From: Massilimicrobiota sp. An134
GTDB lineage: Bacteria; Bacillota_I; Bacilli_A; Erysipelotrichales; Coprobacillaceae
Direction of reading: 5' to 3'
Assembly (NCBI RefSeq): GCF_002160815.1
Contig: NZ_NFLH01000005.1
Location: forward strand, 1-64,000
DNA length: 64,000 bases
Positions 46,320 to 54,234 of the stretch are shown piece after piece. The position numbers and the translations under genes are program-made. The first letter of the stretch is position 1. Each line of letters starts with the position of its first letter. The notes below the pieces were generated by a model. That model was given only the letters and a program-made list of their open reading frames with translations. It had not been told where the DNA came from and did no database searches.

Positions 46320-46372
46320 TTGACAAATATGTATAAATTTATATAATACTTCATAGATATTATATATCTATG
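46320..46372 (+). promoter_or_regulatory. Promoter and operator of the YhgE/Pip gene
   Basis: TTGACA (46320-46325), a 16-bp spacer and TATAAT (46342-46347) are followed at once by the perfect inverted repeat CATAGATAT-TAT-ATATCTATG (46352-46372), overlapping the start of the transcript. The divergent Rrf2 protein is the obvious candidate binder. Confidence 0.7.
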
Positions 46373-46412
46373 GATAATAAATATCTAAAGATGAAAAGAA
46401 AGAAGGAATTTT

Positions 46413-48860
46413 ATGCTTAAGCAAGAATGGAAAAATATTTTTCATCACACTTGGATAAAAGTTGTACTGGTTGCAATCATTTTGATTCCAAGTTTATATG
46501 CGTGTATCTTTTTAGGGTCTATGTGGGATCCTTACGGAAATACGGATAAAATACCAGTTGCTGTAGTCAACCATGATCAAGCGGTTGATTATGGGAATTC
46601 AACTTTGAATGTAGGAGAAGAATTGGTTGATCGTCTGCAAGAGAATCAAAGTATGAATTTTCAATGTGTAGATGAAGGAAAAGCACAGGATGGTTTAAGG
46701 AACGGTCAATATTATATGATTATAAGTATTCCTGAAGATTTTTCAAAAAATGCAACGACGCTTTTAGATCAACAACCACAAAAGATGAAACTTCAATATA
46801 TAACAAATCCAGGAAGTAATTATATTGCTTCAAAGATGGATGATTCAGCTATTGAAAAAATAAAAGAAGAAGTTTCTCAAACAGTAACGAAAACATATGC
46901 GAAAACTATCTTTGAACAAGTGGGAACATTAACAGATGGATTGAAAGAAGCACAGGATGGAACGAGTCAATTAGTAGATGGTTCGCAACAATTAACAGAT
47001 GGAAATCAACTTATTTCGGATAATCTTCAAGTTTTAGCAAGCAGTTCATTAACATTTGATGATGGTGTTCAAACACTTAGCCAGGGGTTAAAAGATTATA
47101 CAGATGGTGTATTGACTGTTCATAATGGCGTTTATTCCTTAAAAACAGGTTTAGATACATTCAATGATTCAACAAAACCATTAAATGATGGTGTTCAACA
47201 GCTTGCAACGGGTTCTTCTTCATTGAATGAAGGTCTCCAAAAATATACAAATGGTGTTTTACAAACTTATCAGGGGACACAGAAACTTATTGAAAACAAT
47301 GAAGCATTAAATAATGGAATAGATAGCCTCAATCAAGGTGTTCATCAGCTCGTTGATGGAAATAAGCAAGTCTTACAAGGCTTAACACAGTTGGATCAAC
47401 AATTAAAAAATAATTTATCATCTGATAATATGAATAAAATATCTTCAGCAAATCAAGCAAATGATTCTTTGAATCAGGCAACAACATTATTAAATCAAAT
47501 ACTTACTACAAATCCAACCATTGCTCAGACATGGATGAATAGGTCATTGAGCATGGATGAAGCTAATCTTATTGCTAAGGATAATCAAACTGCTCAATAT
47601 TTATTAACGCATTATTCATATACAGAATTGGTAAAAACTGTCACAAGTGGAAATCAAGAAGCAATCAATCAATTAAGTTCAGGATTAACACAAGTTTATG
47701 GGAATACACAGAAATTAGAAGCAGGAAGTCAAAAAGTACAAACAGGATTAGAATCTTTAAATAATTCAGTAGAAGAAACATTGAAACCTGGTTTTGAAAC
47801 TTATATGAACGGTGTAACACAAGTCTATGGTGGCTTAGAAACATTGAATAGTCAAAGTCAAGTGTTACTAGATGGTAGTCAACAAATGAATGATGGGCTA
47901 TCAGCTCTTCAAAAACAGACACCAGCACTTATTGATGGCATTCAACAATTAGATCAAGGAGCAAAAGCATTATATGAAGGAACTTCAAAAATCGTATCCA
48001 ATAATGATACATTAATAAGCGGCTCTGCTAAGTTAAGTGACGGTTCTACCCAAATCAAAGATGGATCACAACAGTTAAGTGATGGCTCTCAAACATTGGG
48101 TTCAGGTTTACAGACATTACAAAATGGACTCGAAACTTTAGATGAAAGTTTAGCTGATGGTGTAAAAAAAGCAAGTCTTGATATCGATGATAAGACTTTA
48201 GATATGATGTCAGCTCCTGTAGAGACATCACATCAAGAAATTTCAGTTGTAGAAAATAATGGGCATGCGATGGCACCCTATATGATGAGCGTAGCATTAT
48301 ATGTTGCTGCACTGGCTTTGACATTGATGTATCCAATCAGAGAAGGTATAAAACAAGCTTCATCACCTGTCAAATATTGGTTATCAAAAGCCTCTGTTAT
48401 GTATAGTATTTCTACATTAGCAGCAATCGTTTTAATTACAAGCTTGAGGTGGATATGTGGTTTTGAACCTCAACAATTATTGATGACATATCTTTTCGCA
48501 ATTATTGTTTCTGCAGCATTTATGTCACTTGTGATGTTGTTATCACTTACAACTGGGTATATTGGAGAATTCTTACTACTCATTTTTATGATTATCAATC
48601 TTGGTGGATCAGCAGGAACATATCCATTAGAAACATCAAGTCTCTTTTATCAAATGATTCATCCATTTGTACCTTATACTTATAGTGTGAATGGATTTAG
48701 AAAAGTCATTAGTATGGCTCATGCATCCATATCAACAGAAATGATTGTTTTTGTAGGTATATTTATCATTTGTTCATTATTAACAATTCTTTATTATCGT
48801 TTTAAAAATAAAGAAGATAAACATCTTATACCTGAAGCTTTTGAAAAAGTGAATGAATAA
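46413..48860 (+). CDS. YhgE/Pip-family membrane protein
   Basis: This 815-residue protein has one N-terminal membrane helix (about residues 17-37, followed by MWDPYGNTDKIPVAVVNHDQA), a long extracellular segment and about five helices at the C-terminal end (about 625-800) related to ABC-2 permeases. The extracellular part (about 170-590) carries many degenerate copies of a hydrophobic-DG-hydrophobic unit (GTSQLVDGSQQLTDGNQ, TQIKDGSQQLSDGSQ), predicted to be helical. Family members include the Lactococcus phage receptor Pip and the type VII secretion-associated EsaA. The gene stands alone behind an Rrf2-like operator. Confidence 0.9.
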   Translation: MLKQEWKNIFHHTWIKVVLVAIILIPSLYACIFLGSMWDPYGNTDKIPVAVVNHDQAVDYGNSTLNVGEELVDRLQENQSMNFQCVDEGKAQDGLRNGQYYMIISIPEDFSKNATTLLDQQPQKMKLQYITNPGSNYIASKMDDSAIEKIKEEVSQTVTKTYAKTIFEQVGTLTDGLKEAQDGTSQLVDGSQQLTDGNQLISDNLQVLASSSLTFDDGVQTLSQGLKDYTDGVLTVHNGVYSLKTGLDTFNDSTKPLNDGVQQLATGSSSLNEGLQKYTNGVLQTYQGTQKLIENNEALNNGIDSLNQGVHQLVDGNKQVLQGLTQLDQQLKNNLSSDNMNKISSANQANDSLNQATTLLNQILTTNPTIAQTWMNRSLSMDEANLIAKDNQTAQYLLTHYSYTELVKTVTSGNQEAINQLSSGLTQVYGNTQKLEAGSQKVQTGLESLNNSVEETLKPGFETYMNGVTQVYGGLETLNSQSQVLLDGSQQMNDGLSALQKQTPALIDGIQQLDQGAKALYEGTSKIVSNNDTLISGSAKLSDGSTQIKDGSQQLSDGSQTLGSGLQTLQNGLETLDESLADGVKKASLDIDDKTLDMMSAPVETSHQEISVVENNGHAMAPYMMSVALYVAALALTLMYPIREGIKQASSPVKYWLSKASVMYSISTLAAIVLITSLRWICGFEPQQLLMTYLFAIIVSAAFMSLVMLLSLTTGYIGEFLLLIFMIINLGGSAGTYPLETSSLFYQMIHPFVPYTYSVNGFRKVISMAHASISTEMIVFVGIFIICSLLTILYYRFKNKEDKHLIPEAFEKVNE

Positions 48861-48866
48861 GAAAGG

Positions 48867-48905
48867 AAAGACTTACATGAATATCTAACAATGTAAGTCT
48901 TTTAT
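48867..48905 (+). terminator. Rho-independent terminator
   Basis: Perfect 12-bp stem AAAGACTTACAT/ATGTAAGTCTTT (48867-48878, 48891-48902) and T-rich end. Confidence 0.85.
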
Positions 48906-48917
48906 ATTATAAAATAC

Positions 48918-48959
48918 TTGACCAAGTCAATTAAATGGTATATATTTGACTTAGTCAAG
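48918..48959 (+). promoter_or_regulatory. Promoter with twin MarR operators
   Basis: Two copies of TTGAC-N3-GTCAA lie at 48918-48930 and 48946-48958, 28 bp apart. The first overlaps a -35 (TTGACC), and TATATT at 48941-48946 is the -10 after 17 bp; the second covers the transcript start. The MarR gene begins 17 bases further on. Confidence 0.8.
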
Positions 48960-48975
48960 TAAATAGGAGGGATTT

Positions 48976-49389
48976 ATGACTGATTCATTTGCATTTTATA
49001 TAACGCTTTTAAGAAAGCAATTTACAAAATATTGTAGTGAGAGATTAAATGAAATAGGTGTAAGTTATGGTCAATTATATATCATTATTTATATTGGTAA
49101 AAAAGGGTCATGTTCGCCTAGTGAAATCTCGCAGGCTTTAAAATTAGATGCTGGTCATCTGAATCGTACAATCAATAAACTTGTAGATAATGGTTTTTTA
49201 ATACAAAAACCAAATGAAAAAGACAAACGTGCAAAAATATTATGTTTGACTTTGGAAGGTGAAAATGTTTTTCATTTTAGCCAAGATTTATTTCATGAAT
49301 GGGATGAACAAATATTAAAGTCATTAAGTTATGATGAACGCCAACAGATGATCAACATATTAAAGAAAATCACAAGAGAAGGAGAATAG
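48976..49389 (+). CDS. MarR-family transcriptional regulator
   Basis: This 137-residue regulator has a central winged helix: SPSEISQALKLDAGHLNRTI, then NKLVDNGFLIQK and EKDKRAKILCLTLEG. The start ATG follows AGGAGGG. It heads a three-gene set with a small membrane protein and a CpcT-like protein. The two identical palindromes at its promoter indicate autoregulation of the set. Confidence 0.9.
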   Translation: MTDSFAFYITLLRKQFTKYCSERLNEIGVSYGQLYIIIYIGKKGSCSPSEISQALKLDAGHLNRTINKLVDNGFLIQKPNEKDKRAKILCLTLEGENVFHFSQDLFHEWDEQILKSLSYDERQQMINILKKITREGE

Positions 49390-49391
49390 AT

Positions 49392-49718
49392 TTGGAAAAG
49401 AAGACAAAGATATGGTTGCTTGTTGCAATAGCCATCTGTGCACTTACAACATGTATAAATGTTGTTGAAGCAAGATGGATAAGTGTTGTTTTAGCAATAG
49501 TTGCTATTATAGGATTAATTGAGCTACTGTTGAGAAATGACAAACGTGGATTTTATTTAACATGTATATGTTATGTATTTTCATTTATATATAGTGTTAT
49601 AAGTAGTATAGGAAGTTCACAAATGATTATTTATATAGTGATGTCATTTGTGGGTAGTGTTTTTATTCCAGGTATTACAGCTATGTTTTTAGTTAAAGAT
49701 AAAATATTAAGGAGATAA
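49392..49718 (+). CDS. Four-helix membrane protein in MarR operon
   Basis: This 108-residue protein has four hydrophobic segments. TTG 49392 is the only suitable start, with AAGGAGA upstream and two bases between it and the MarR stop. Loops are short and charged (RNDKRG between helices 2 and 3). No family is recognised. Position suggests it is co-regulated by the MarR protein, possibly as a membrane partner or resistance function. Confidence 0.6.
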   Translation: MEKKTKIWLLVAIAICALTTCINVVEARWISVVLAIVAIIGLIELLLRNDKRGFYLTCICYVFSFIYSVISSIGSSQMIIYIVMSFVGSVFIPGITAMFLVKDKILRR

Positions 49719-49729
49719 GGAGAAACAAT

Positions 49730-50278
49730 ATGAAAGAATTAAATCATTTTATGAGTGTATTAACAGGAAATTTTGATAATCAGGAACAATTTGAACAAAA
49801 AGAAAAAGCAGGAATTGCTTATCCATATGCGCGTCATGTCAATACGATCTGTAATGATAAGATAACAGATCTTCCAGATGATTTTCAGGGAATTTTTATG
49901 GTTGAAGAAAGTTATTATACGATGGATGGACAAACACGTGCGACACCACATTTGTTTTTATTCACTCAAGAAGGACAAGATGTTCAATTAACATCTTATG
50001 AATTACCTGATGGATATGATAAAGATAGTTTTACGTATCAGCAAATGAAAGAAGTATCTTATAAAGATTTAAATGTATCAGAAAAATTTACACCAGCTAT
50101 CTATCATTACACTGGGAAAGTATGGGAAGGCGGAAGTGACAGTATGTTTTCACCGGTATTAAAATTTCATTTATTTGAAAGATTTTGTGAAGATTATTTA
50201 GAAGTTGATGAATCAATGGAAGTTCGTGGAAAAAAAGTATTTGGATTTGACGAACCGATAATTTACAAGAGAAAATAA
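49730..50278 (+). CDS. CpcT/CpeT-like (lipocalin-type) protein, tentative
   Basis: This 182-residue cytosolic protein begins with AAGGAG before its ATG. The segments LTGNFDNQEQFEQKEKAG, YARHVNTICND, FQGIFMVEESYYTMDGQTR and LFLFTQEGQDVQLTSYELPD follow the order of the CpcT/CpeT fold, a lipocalin-like barrel used in cyanobacteria to attach bilins to phycobiliproteins. A related role in an anaerobic Bacillota is not expected, so another ligand (a tetrapyrrole or fatty acid) is more likely if the match is real. It follows the MarR and membrane genes on the same strand. Confidence 0.5.
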   Translation: MKELNHFMSVLTGNFDNQEQFEQKEKAGIAYPYARHVNTICNDKITDLPDDFQGIFMVEESYYTMDGQTRATPHLFLFTQEGQDVQLTSYELPDGYDKDSFTYQQMKEVSYKDLNVSEKFTPAIYHYTGKVWEGGSDSMFSPVLKFHLFERFCEDYLEVDESMEVRGKKVFGFDEPIIYKRK

Positions 50279-50359
50279 ATATCTATATATATGATTATTT
50301 CTATAAATTCTGTATATTCTTAAAATCTTTGTCCATGCTATGTATGTGGAGGTTAGAAT

Positions 50360-50800
50360 ATGAAGAAAATTTTGGCATTACTTTTATGTATGAGTTTTTT
50401 TACTGGATGTAGTACAACGAATGATTCTGTTGATGATACAGCATCCAATAATCCGGTAACGGATAATACAACACAAAACAATAACAATACGTCAACACCG
50501 GATAAAACAGATGACTGGTATACAAAATTTGAAAATGGATTAAAAGATGGAAATATTAATTATTCATCTAAAAATGTTTTAGATGCATCAGATGTTGGTG
50601 GTGTTGAAGGTTATCGTTATGTAACAGCAAATGGAAATATTGATGTTTATCGTTATGATGATGGTGATGAGTTTGATCGTATCATGAATGAAAAGACTAT
50701 AGGTGATGATAAAAGAAAAGTAGAAGTGAATGATCATATGGTGATTGTATCAGATGGGTTATCTGAGGATGTTTTAGATATTTTTAGGAATTTAAAATAG
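50360..50800 (+). CDS. Secreted lipoprotein of unknown function
   Basis: This 146-residue protein has a lipoprotein signal peptide with lipobox FTGC (Cys18), followed by an Asn/Thr/Asp-rich linker to about residue 50 and a small domain (about 53-146: WYTKFENGLKDGNINYSS, GVEGYRYVTANGNIDVYR, DHMVIVSDGLS). GGAGG precedes the ATG. It has its own terminator. The fold is not recognised. Confidence 0.75.
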   Translation: MKKILALLLCMSFFTGCSTTNDSVDDTASNNPVTDNTTQNNNNTSTPDKTDDWYTKFENGLKDGNINYSSKNVLDASDVGGVEGYRYVTANGNIDVYRYDDGDEFDRIMNEKTIGDDKRKVEVNDHMVIVSDGLSEDVLDIFRNLK

Positions 50801-50803
50801 GTG

Positions 50804-50834
50804 AAAGTCTTGTAGAAATGCAAGGCTTTTTTAT
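50804..50834 (+). terminator. Rho-independent terminator
   Basis: AAAGTCTTG/CAAGGCTTT stem (one wobble pair) followed by TTTTTA. Confidence 0.75.
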
Positions 50835-50932
50835 ATTTATAACAAAAATAGCTCATAAAATGGGAATAATTAGCAATGTTATTGTCATAAAAAAATGATT
50901 TTTACAAAAAAGGAAAATAAACGACTTTTTCC

Positions 50933-50961
50933 TTGAATTTTAATGCAAAAAATACTATTAT
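50933..50961 (+). promoter_or_regulatory. Promoter of the polysaccharide locus
   Basis: TTGAAT (50933-50938), 17 bp, TATTAT (50956-50961), 51 bases before the first capsule gene. Just upstream, AAGGAAAA and TTTTCCTT (50910-50917, 50927-50934) form an inverted repeat that overlaps the -35 and may be an operator. Confidence 0.55.
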
Positions 50962-51012
50962 AAATGTGTTTGTTTAGGGTGAATGAAAATAAAGTTTGGG
51001 GAGGAATGAGCA

Positions 51013-52911
51013 ATGAAAAACAATAGCAAAACACCAATGCTAATAAGAAGAATCATTTTACTGCTACTTGATTCATTGAGTATTTTCGTTTCTTTTTATG
51101 CATCATTCATGATTTTTTACAATAGTTTATTATCTATGCAATTTATAACCTATGTGCTTCCAGAAGCCGTATCATTATGGATTGTCACTATGGGTATTTT
51201 TATCTTCTTTAAACTCTATACAAGTTTATGGCAGTTTGCTTCAGTGACAGAATTAATGAATATTATTTTGGCTACATTATGGAGTACCTTTGGAGCATGT
51301 ATAATAAGTCTTGTATTAGGATTATATGTTCCTTCAGCACTTTATATTGTTTATTTCTTATTATTAACATTATTAGTAGGAGGAAGTCGTTTCGGTTATC
51401 GATTTGTTCGTCTTTATATTTCACGCCATCATTTATTTGGAAGAAATGATGGAGCTATTAGTAATGTTATGGTTGTTGGTGCTGGAGCTGCAGGTGAAAA
51501 AATATATAGAGAGATCTCTAATACGCCAAGTCTGAATAAAAGAGTTGTATGTTTTATAGATGATGATCCAGCCAAACAAGGAAGATCAATACATAATATA
51601 ACGATTTATGGAAATCGTTATCGTGTAGTAGAAGCTGTAGAAAAATTGAGAGTTGATGAAATATATATTGCTTTACCTTCTGTTGATAAAAAAGAAGTTG
51701 CAGATATTTTAAATATCTGCAAAGAAACAAAATGTAAGTTAAAAAGACTACCAGGAATGTACCAATTTATTAATGGTGAAATCATCTTAAATAAATTAAA
51801 AGATGTAGAAGTCCAAGATTTACTTGGAAGAGATCCAATCAAAGTTAACTTAAATGAAATCATGTCCTATGTAACTGATAGAGTTATTATGGTAACAGGT
51901 GGTGGTGGTTCCATCGGTAGTGAGCTTTGTCGACAGATTGCAGAAAGAAATCCAAGACAATTAATTATTGTAGATATTTATGAAAATAATGCTTATGATA
52001 TTCAAATGGAATTAAATAAGAAATATCCAAAACTTGATCTTCAAGTCATGATTGCTTCAGTAAGAGATCAAAATAAAATCAATGATTTATTTGAAACCTA
52101 TCATCCAGATATTGTTTATCATGCTGCTGCACATAAACATGTCCCATTAATGGAAGATGCACCACATGAAGCGATTAAAAACAATGTCTTTGGAACATTA
52201 AATGTAGCCAAAGCATGTGATCAATATCATGTGAAAAAATTTATCTTGATTTCAACAGATAAAGCTGTCAATCCAACAAATATCATGGGTGCTTCTAAAC
52301 GTTTATGTGAAATGATCGTTCAGACTTTTGATAAAAAGTCTGCAACAGAATATGTCGCTGTAAGATTTGGAAATGTATTAGGTTCAAATGGTTCTGTTAT
52401 TCCATTATTTAAAAAACAAATAGCCAATGGTGGACCCGTAACTGTCACACATCCTGATATCATTCGTTACTTTATGACAATTCCTGAAGCTGTTTCCCTT
52501 GTTTTACAAGCAGGAGCATACGCTAAAGGTGGAGAAATCTTTGTCTTAGATATGGGTAAACCAGTAAAAATCTTAGATATGGCAAGAAACTTAATCAAAC
52601 TTTCGGGTTTTGAACCTGATGTCGATATTAAGATAGAATTTACAGGGTTAAGACCAGGTGAAAAATTATATGAAGAAATGTTGATGAAAGAAGAAGGAAT
52701 GCAAACAACGCCTAACAAGTTAATTCACATTGGAAAACCAATTGATTTTGATAGTGAAGTATTCCTTGAAGAACTCAATGATTTATATAAAGTTACTTAT
52801 GATGAACACAGTCATATTAAAGCTGCTGTGAAACATATAGTTCCAACTTATCAATATAAAAAAGAACCAACAAGTGTTCCTAGAAAAATTAAGGAATTAG
52901 TTGAAGCTTAA
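51013..52911 (+). CDS. Membrane UDP-sugar 4,6-dehydratase (PglF/CapD/WbpM type)
   Basis: This 632-residue enzyme has four N-terminal membrane helices (about residues 10-125), a first nucleotide-binding domain (VMVVGAGAAGEKIYREI near 153-169) and a C-terminal short-chain dehydrogenase domain. The latter has MVTGGGGSIGSELCRQIAER near 296-315, HAAAHKHVPLMEDAP near 372-386, STDKAVNPTNIMGASK near 416-431 (Met in place of the usual Tyr before xxxK), and RPGEKLYEEML near 550. It likely converts UDP-GlcNAc to the 4-keto-6-deoxy sugar that starts UDP-bacillosamine/QuiNAc-type synthesis. It is the first gene of the polysaccharide locus. Confidence 0.92.
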   Translation: MKNNSKTPMLIRRIILLLLDSLSIFVSFYASFMIFYNSLLSMQFITYVLPEAVSLWIVTMGIFIFFKLYTSLWQFASVTELMNIILATLWSTFGACIISLVLGLYVPSALYIVYFLLLTLLVGGSRFGYRFVRLYISRHHLFGRNDGAISNVMVVGAGAAGEKIYREISNTPSLNKRVVCFIDDDPAKQGRSIHNITIYGNRYRVVEAVEKLRVDEIYIALPSVDKKEVADILNICKETKCKLKRLPGMYQFINGEIILNKLKDVEVQDLLGRDPIKVNLNEIMSYVTDRVIMVTGGGGSIGSELCRQIAERNPRQLIIVDIYENNAYDIQMELNKKYPKLDLQVMIASVRDQNKINDLFETYHPDIVYHAAAHKHVPLMEDAPHEAIKNNVFGTLNVAKACDQYHVKKFILISTDKAVNPTNIMGASKRLCEMIVQTFDKKSATEYVAVRFGNVLGSNGSVIPLFKKQIANGGPVTVTHPDIIRYFMTIPEAVSLVLQAGAYAKGGEIFVLDMGKPVKILDMARNLIKLSGFEPDVDIKIEFTGLRPGEKLYEEMLMKEEGMQTTPNKLIHIGKPIDFDSEVFLEELNDLYKVTYDEHSHIKAAVKHIVPTYQYKKEPTSVPRKIKELVEA

Positions 52912-52936
52912 AAATGAAAAAGTGATGATAATCGTC

Positions 52937-53030
52937 GCAGGGTCGCGTTATGATCAATTTTCTGTCATATTGATCTAGTCGAAGAATGATACATTCTTCG
53001 ATAGGCGAAGCCTACCCTAAAGGAGGATAA
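52937..53030 (+). ncRNA. Structured leader upstream of loaP (candidate RNA element)
   Basis: Three consecutive hairpins can be drawn: GATCAAT/ATTGATC (52952-52958, 52969-52975), a perfect 10-bp stem with ATA loop (52979-52988, 52992-53001), and TAGGC/GCCTA with a GAA loop (53002-53006, 53010-53014). AGGGT (52939-52943) can pair with ACCCT (53014-53018, sharing one base with hairpin 3), enclosing all three just before the ribosome site AAAGGAGG (53020-53027). No T-run follows, so it is not a simple terminator. It may be a LoaP target hairpin or a translation-control element; the match to any described family is not established. Confidence 0.5.
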
Positions 53031-53032
53031 CG

Positions 53033-53551
53033 ATGTTTGAAAACTGGTATGCCGTTCAAGTGAGAAGCGGTAAAGAAGATGAAGTTGTCAGAGCATGTGA
53101 TATATTAATCGATCAAGGTGTTTATCAAGAATGCTTTATTCCTCGATGTAAAAGAATGAAGAAGTTTAGAAGAGAATAGAAACAAGTTGATGATATCTTA
53201 TTTAAAGGTTATGTCTTTATGATTACTGATCATGTTGATGATTTGTATACCCAACTTAAAAAAGTTCCAGATCTGACAAAACTTTTAGGAAATGATGGAG
53301 AAAACATCTATCCTATATATAAAGAAGAAGCTATGTTTCTATCACAGGTTGGTGGTCAAAAACATCTTATCGATATTTCTATTGGATATATTGAGGGAGA
53401 TACGATTAAGGTGACTAGTGGTCCTTTGATGGGAATAGAAGGCTTGATTCGCAAGATTGATAGACATAAAAGAATTGCATTTATAGAAGTCTCATTATTA
53501 GGACAATCAAGAATTGTCCAAATCGCATTAGAAATTATTAAAAAAATATAA
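53033..53551 (+). pseudogene. loaP: LoaP-type NusG paralogue with in-frame amber codon
   Basis: Read through, this frame is 172 codons: an NGN domain (NWYAVQVRSGKEDEVVRACD at the start, CFIPRCKRMKKFRRE, then DDILFKGYVFMITDHVDDLY) and a C-terminal KOW domain (GDTIKVTSGPLMGIEGLIRK, IAFIEVSLLGQSRIVQIALEI). TAG at 53177-53179 (codon 49) replaces what is normally Trp in the RRxW segment, so one G-to-A change would explain it. LoaP proteins are antiterminators for long polysaccharide or antibiotic operons and here sit at the right place in the operon. AAAGGAGG precedes ATG 53033. As sequenced, full-length protein needs stop readthrough or suppression. Confidence 0.85.
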
Positions 53552-53613
53552 AACTCATATTTAACAATATGATTTTTTTTCGTATATAAAGACTTTGGTT
53601 ATGGGGTGAAATA

Positions 53614-54234
53614 ATGTACAAAAATGGAATAAAAAGAGGTATAGATTTTGTATTATCATTTATAGGTTTAATTGTTTTAAGTCCTATTTTTCTTATCTTA
53701 TGTATTTGGATTAAGTTAGATAGTAAAGGACCTATTCTTTTTAAACAAAAAAGAATAGGAATTCATAAATCATATTTTAATATATATAAGTTTAGAACGA
53801 TGTATATTGATACACCTAAAGATATGCCGACACATATGTTATCTAATCCTGATCAATATATAACAAAAGCAGGAAAATTTTTAAGAAAAACTTCATTAGA
53901 TGAATTGCCACAAATTATAAATATCTTAAAAGGTGAAATGGCTATTATTGGTCCAAGGCCAGCGCTATGGAATCAGGATGATTTAATAGCAGAAAGAGAT
54001 AAATATCACGCTAATGATGTGAGACCAGGACTTACAGGATGGGCACAAATCAATGGTAGAGATGAACTGGAAATACCAGTAAAAGCGAAATTAGATGGAG
54101 AATACGTAAATCGTATCTCTTTTTTATTTGATATAAAATGCTTTTTTGGAACAATTACATCTGTTCTTAAGTCAGATGGTGTTGTTGAAGGAGGAACCGG
54201 AGAATTACATAAAAAGGATGGTGAATGCCTTTGA
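53614..54234 (+). CDS. Initiating undecaprenyl-phosphate sugar phosphotransferase (PglC type)
   Basis: This 206-residue monotopic phosphoglycosyl transferase attaches a sugar phosphate to undecaprenyl phosphate, starting the repeat unit. An N-terminal reentrant helix (about residues 8-30, FVLSFIGLIVLSPIFLILC) precedes FKQKRIGIHKSYFNIYKFRT, the catalytic Asp-Glu in KTSLDELPQIINILKGEM near 90-107, GPRPALW near 111-117, and RPGLTGWAQINGRDEL near 136-151. It lacks the four extra helices of the long WbaP form. GGGGTGA precedes the ATG. Confidence 0.94.
   Translation: MYKNGIKRGIDFVLSFIGLIVLSPIFLILCIWIKLDSKGPILFKQKRIGIHKSYFNIYKFRTMYIDTPKDMPTHMLSNPDQYITKAGKFLRKTSLDELPQIINILKGEMAIIGPRPALWNQDDLIAERDKYHANDVRPGLTGWAQINGRDELEIPVKAKLDGEYVNRISFLFDIKCFFGTITSVLKSDGVVEGGTGELHKKDGECL

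Noticed and set aside
49730-50278. A functional phycobiliprotein lyase system
   Set aside because: No phycobiliprotein, haem oxygenase or bilin reductase genes are present; only a distant fold-level resemblance is claimed.
50901-50934. Hairpin before the polysaccharide locus as a terminator or attenuator
   Set aside because: It overlaps the -35 element of a good promoter and has no T-run after it, so an operator is more plausible.
52952-53014. Leader hairpins as an ordinary rho-independent terminator
   Set aside because: None of the stems is followed by a run of T, and a strong ribosome site follows directly.
52937-53018. Leader as a ZTP, c-di-GMP or other named riboswitch because of the GGGTCGCG stretch
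   Set aside because: The remaining conserved blocks of those families are not present; only the hairpin structure is supported.
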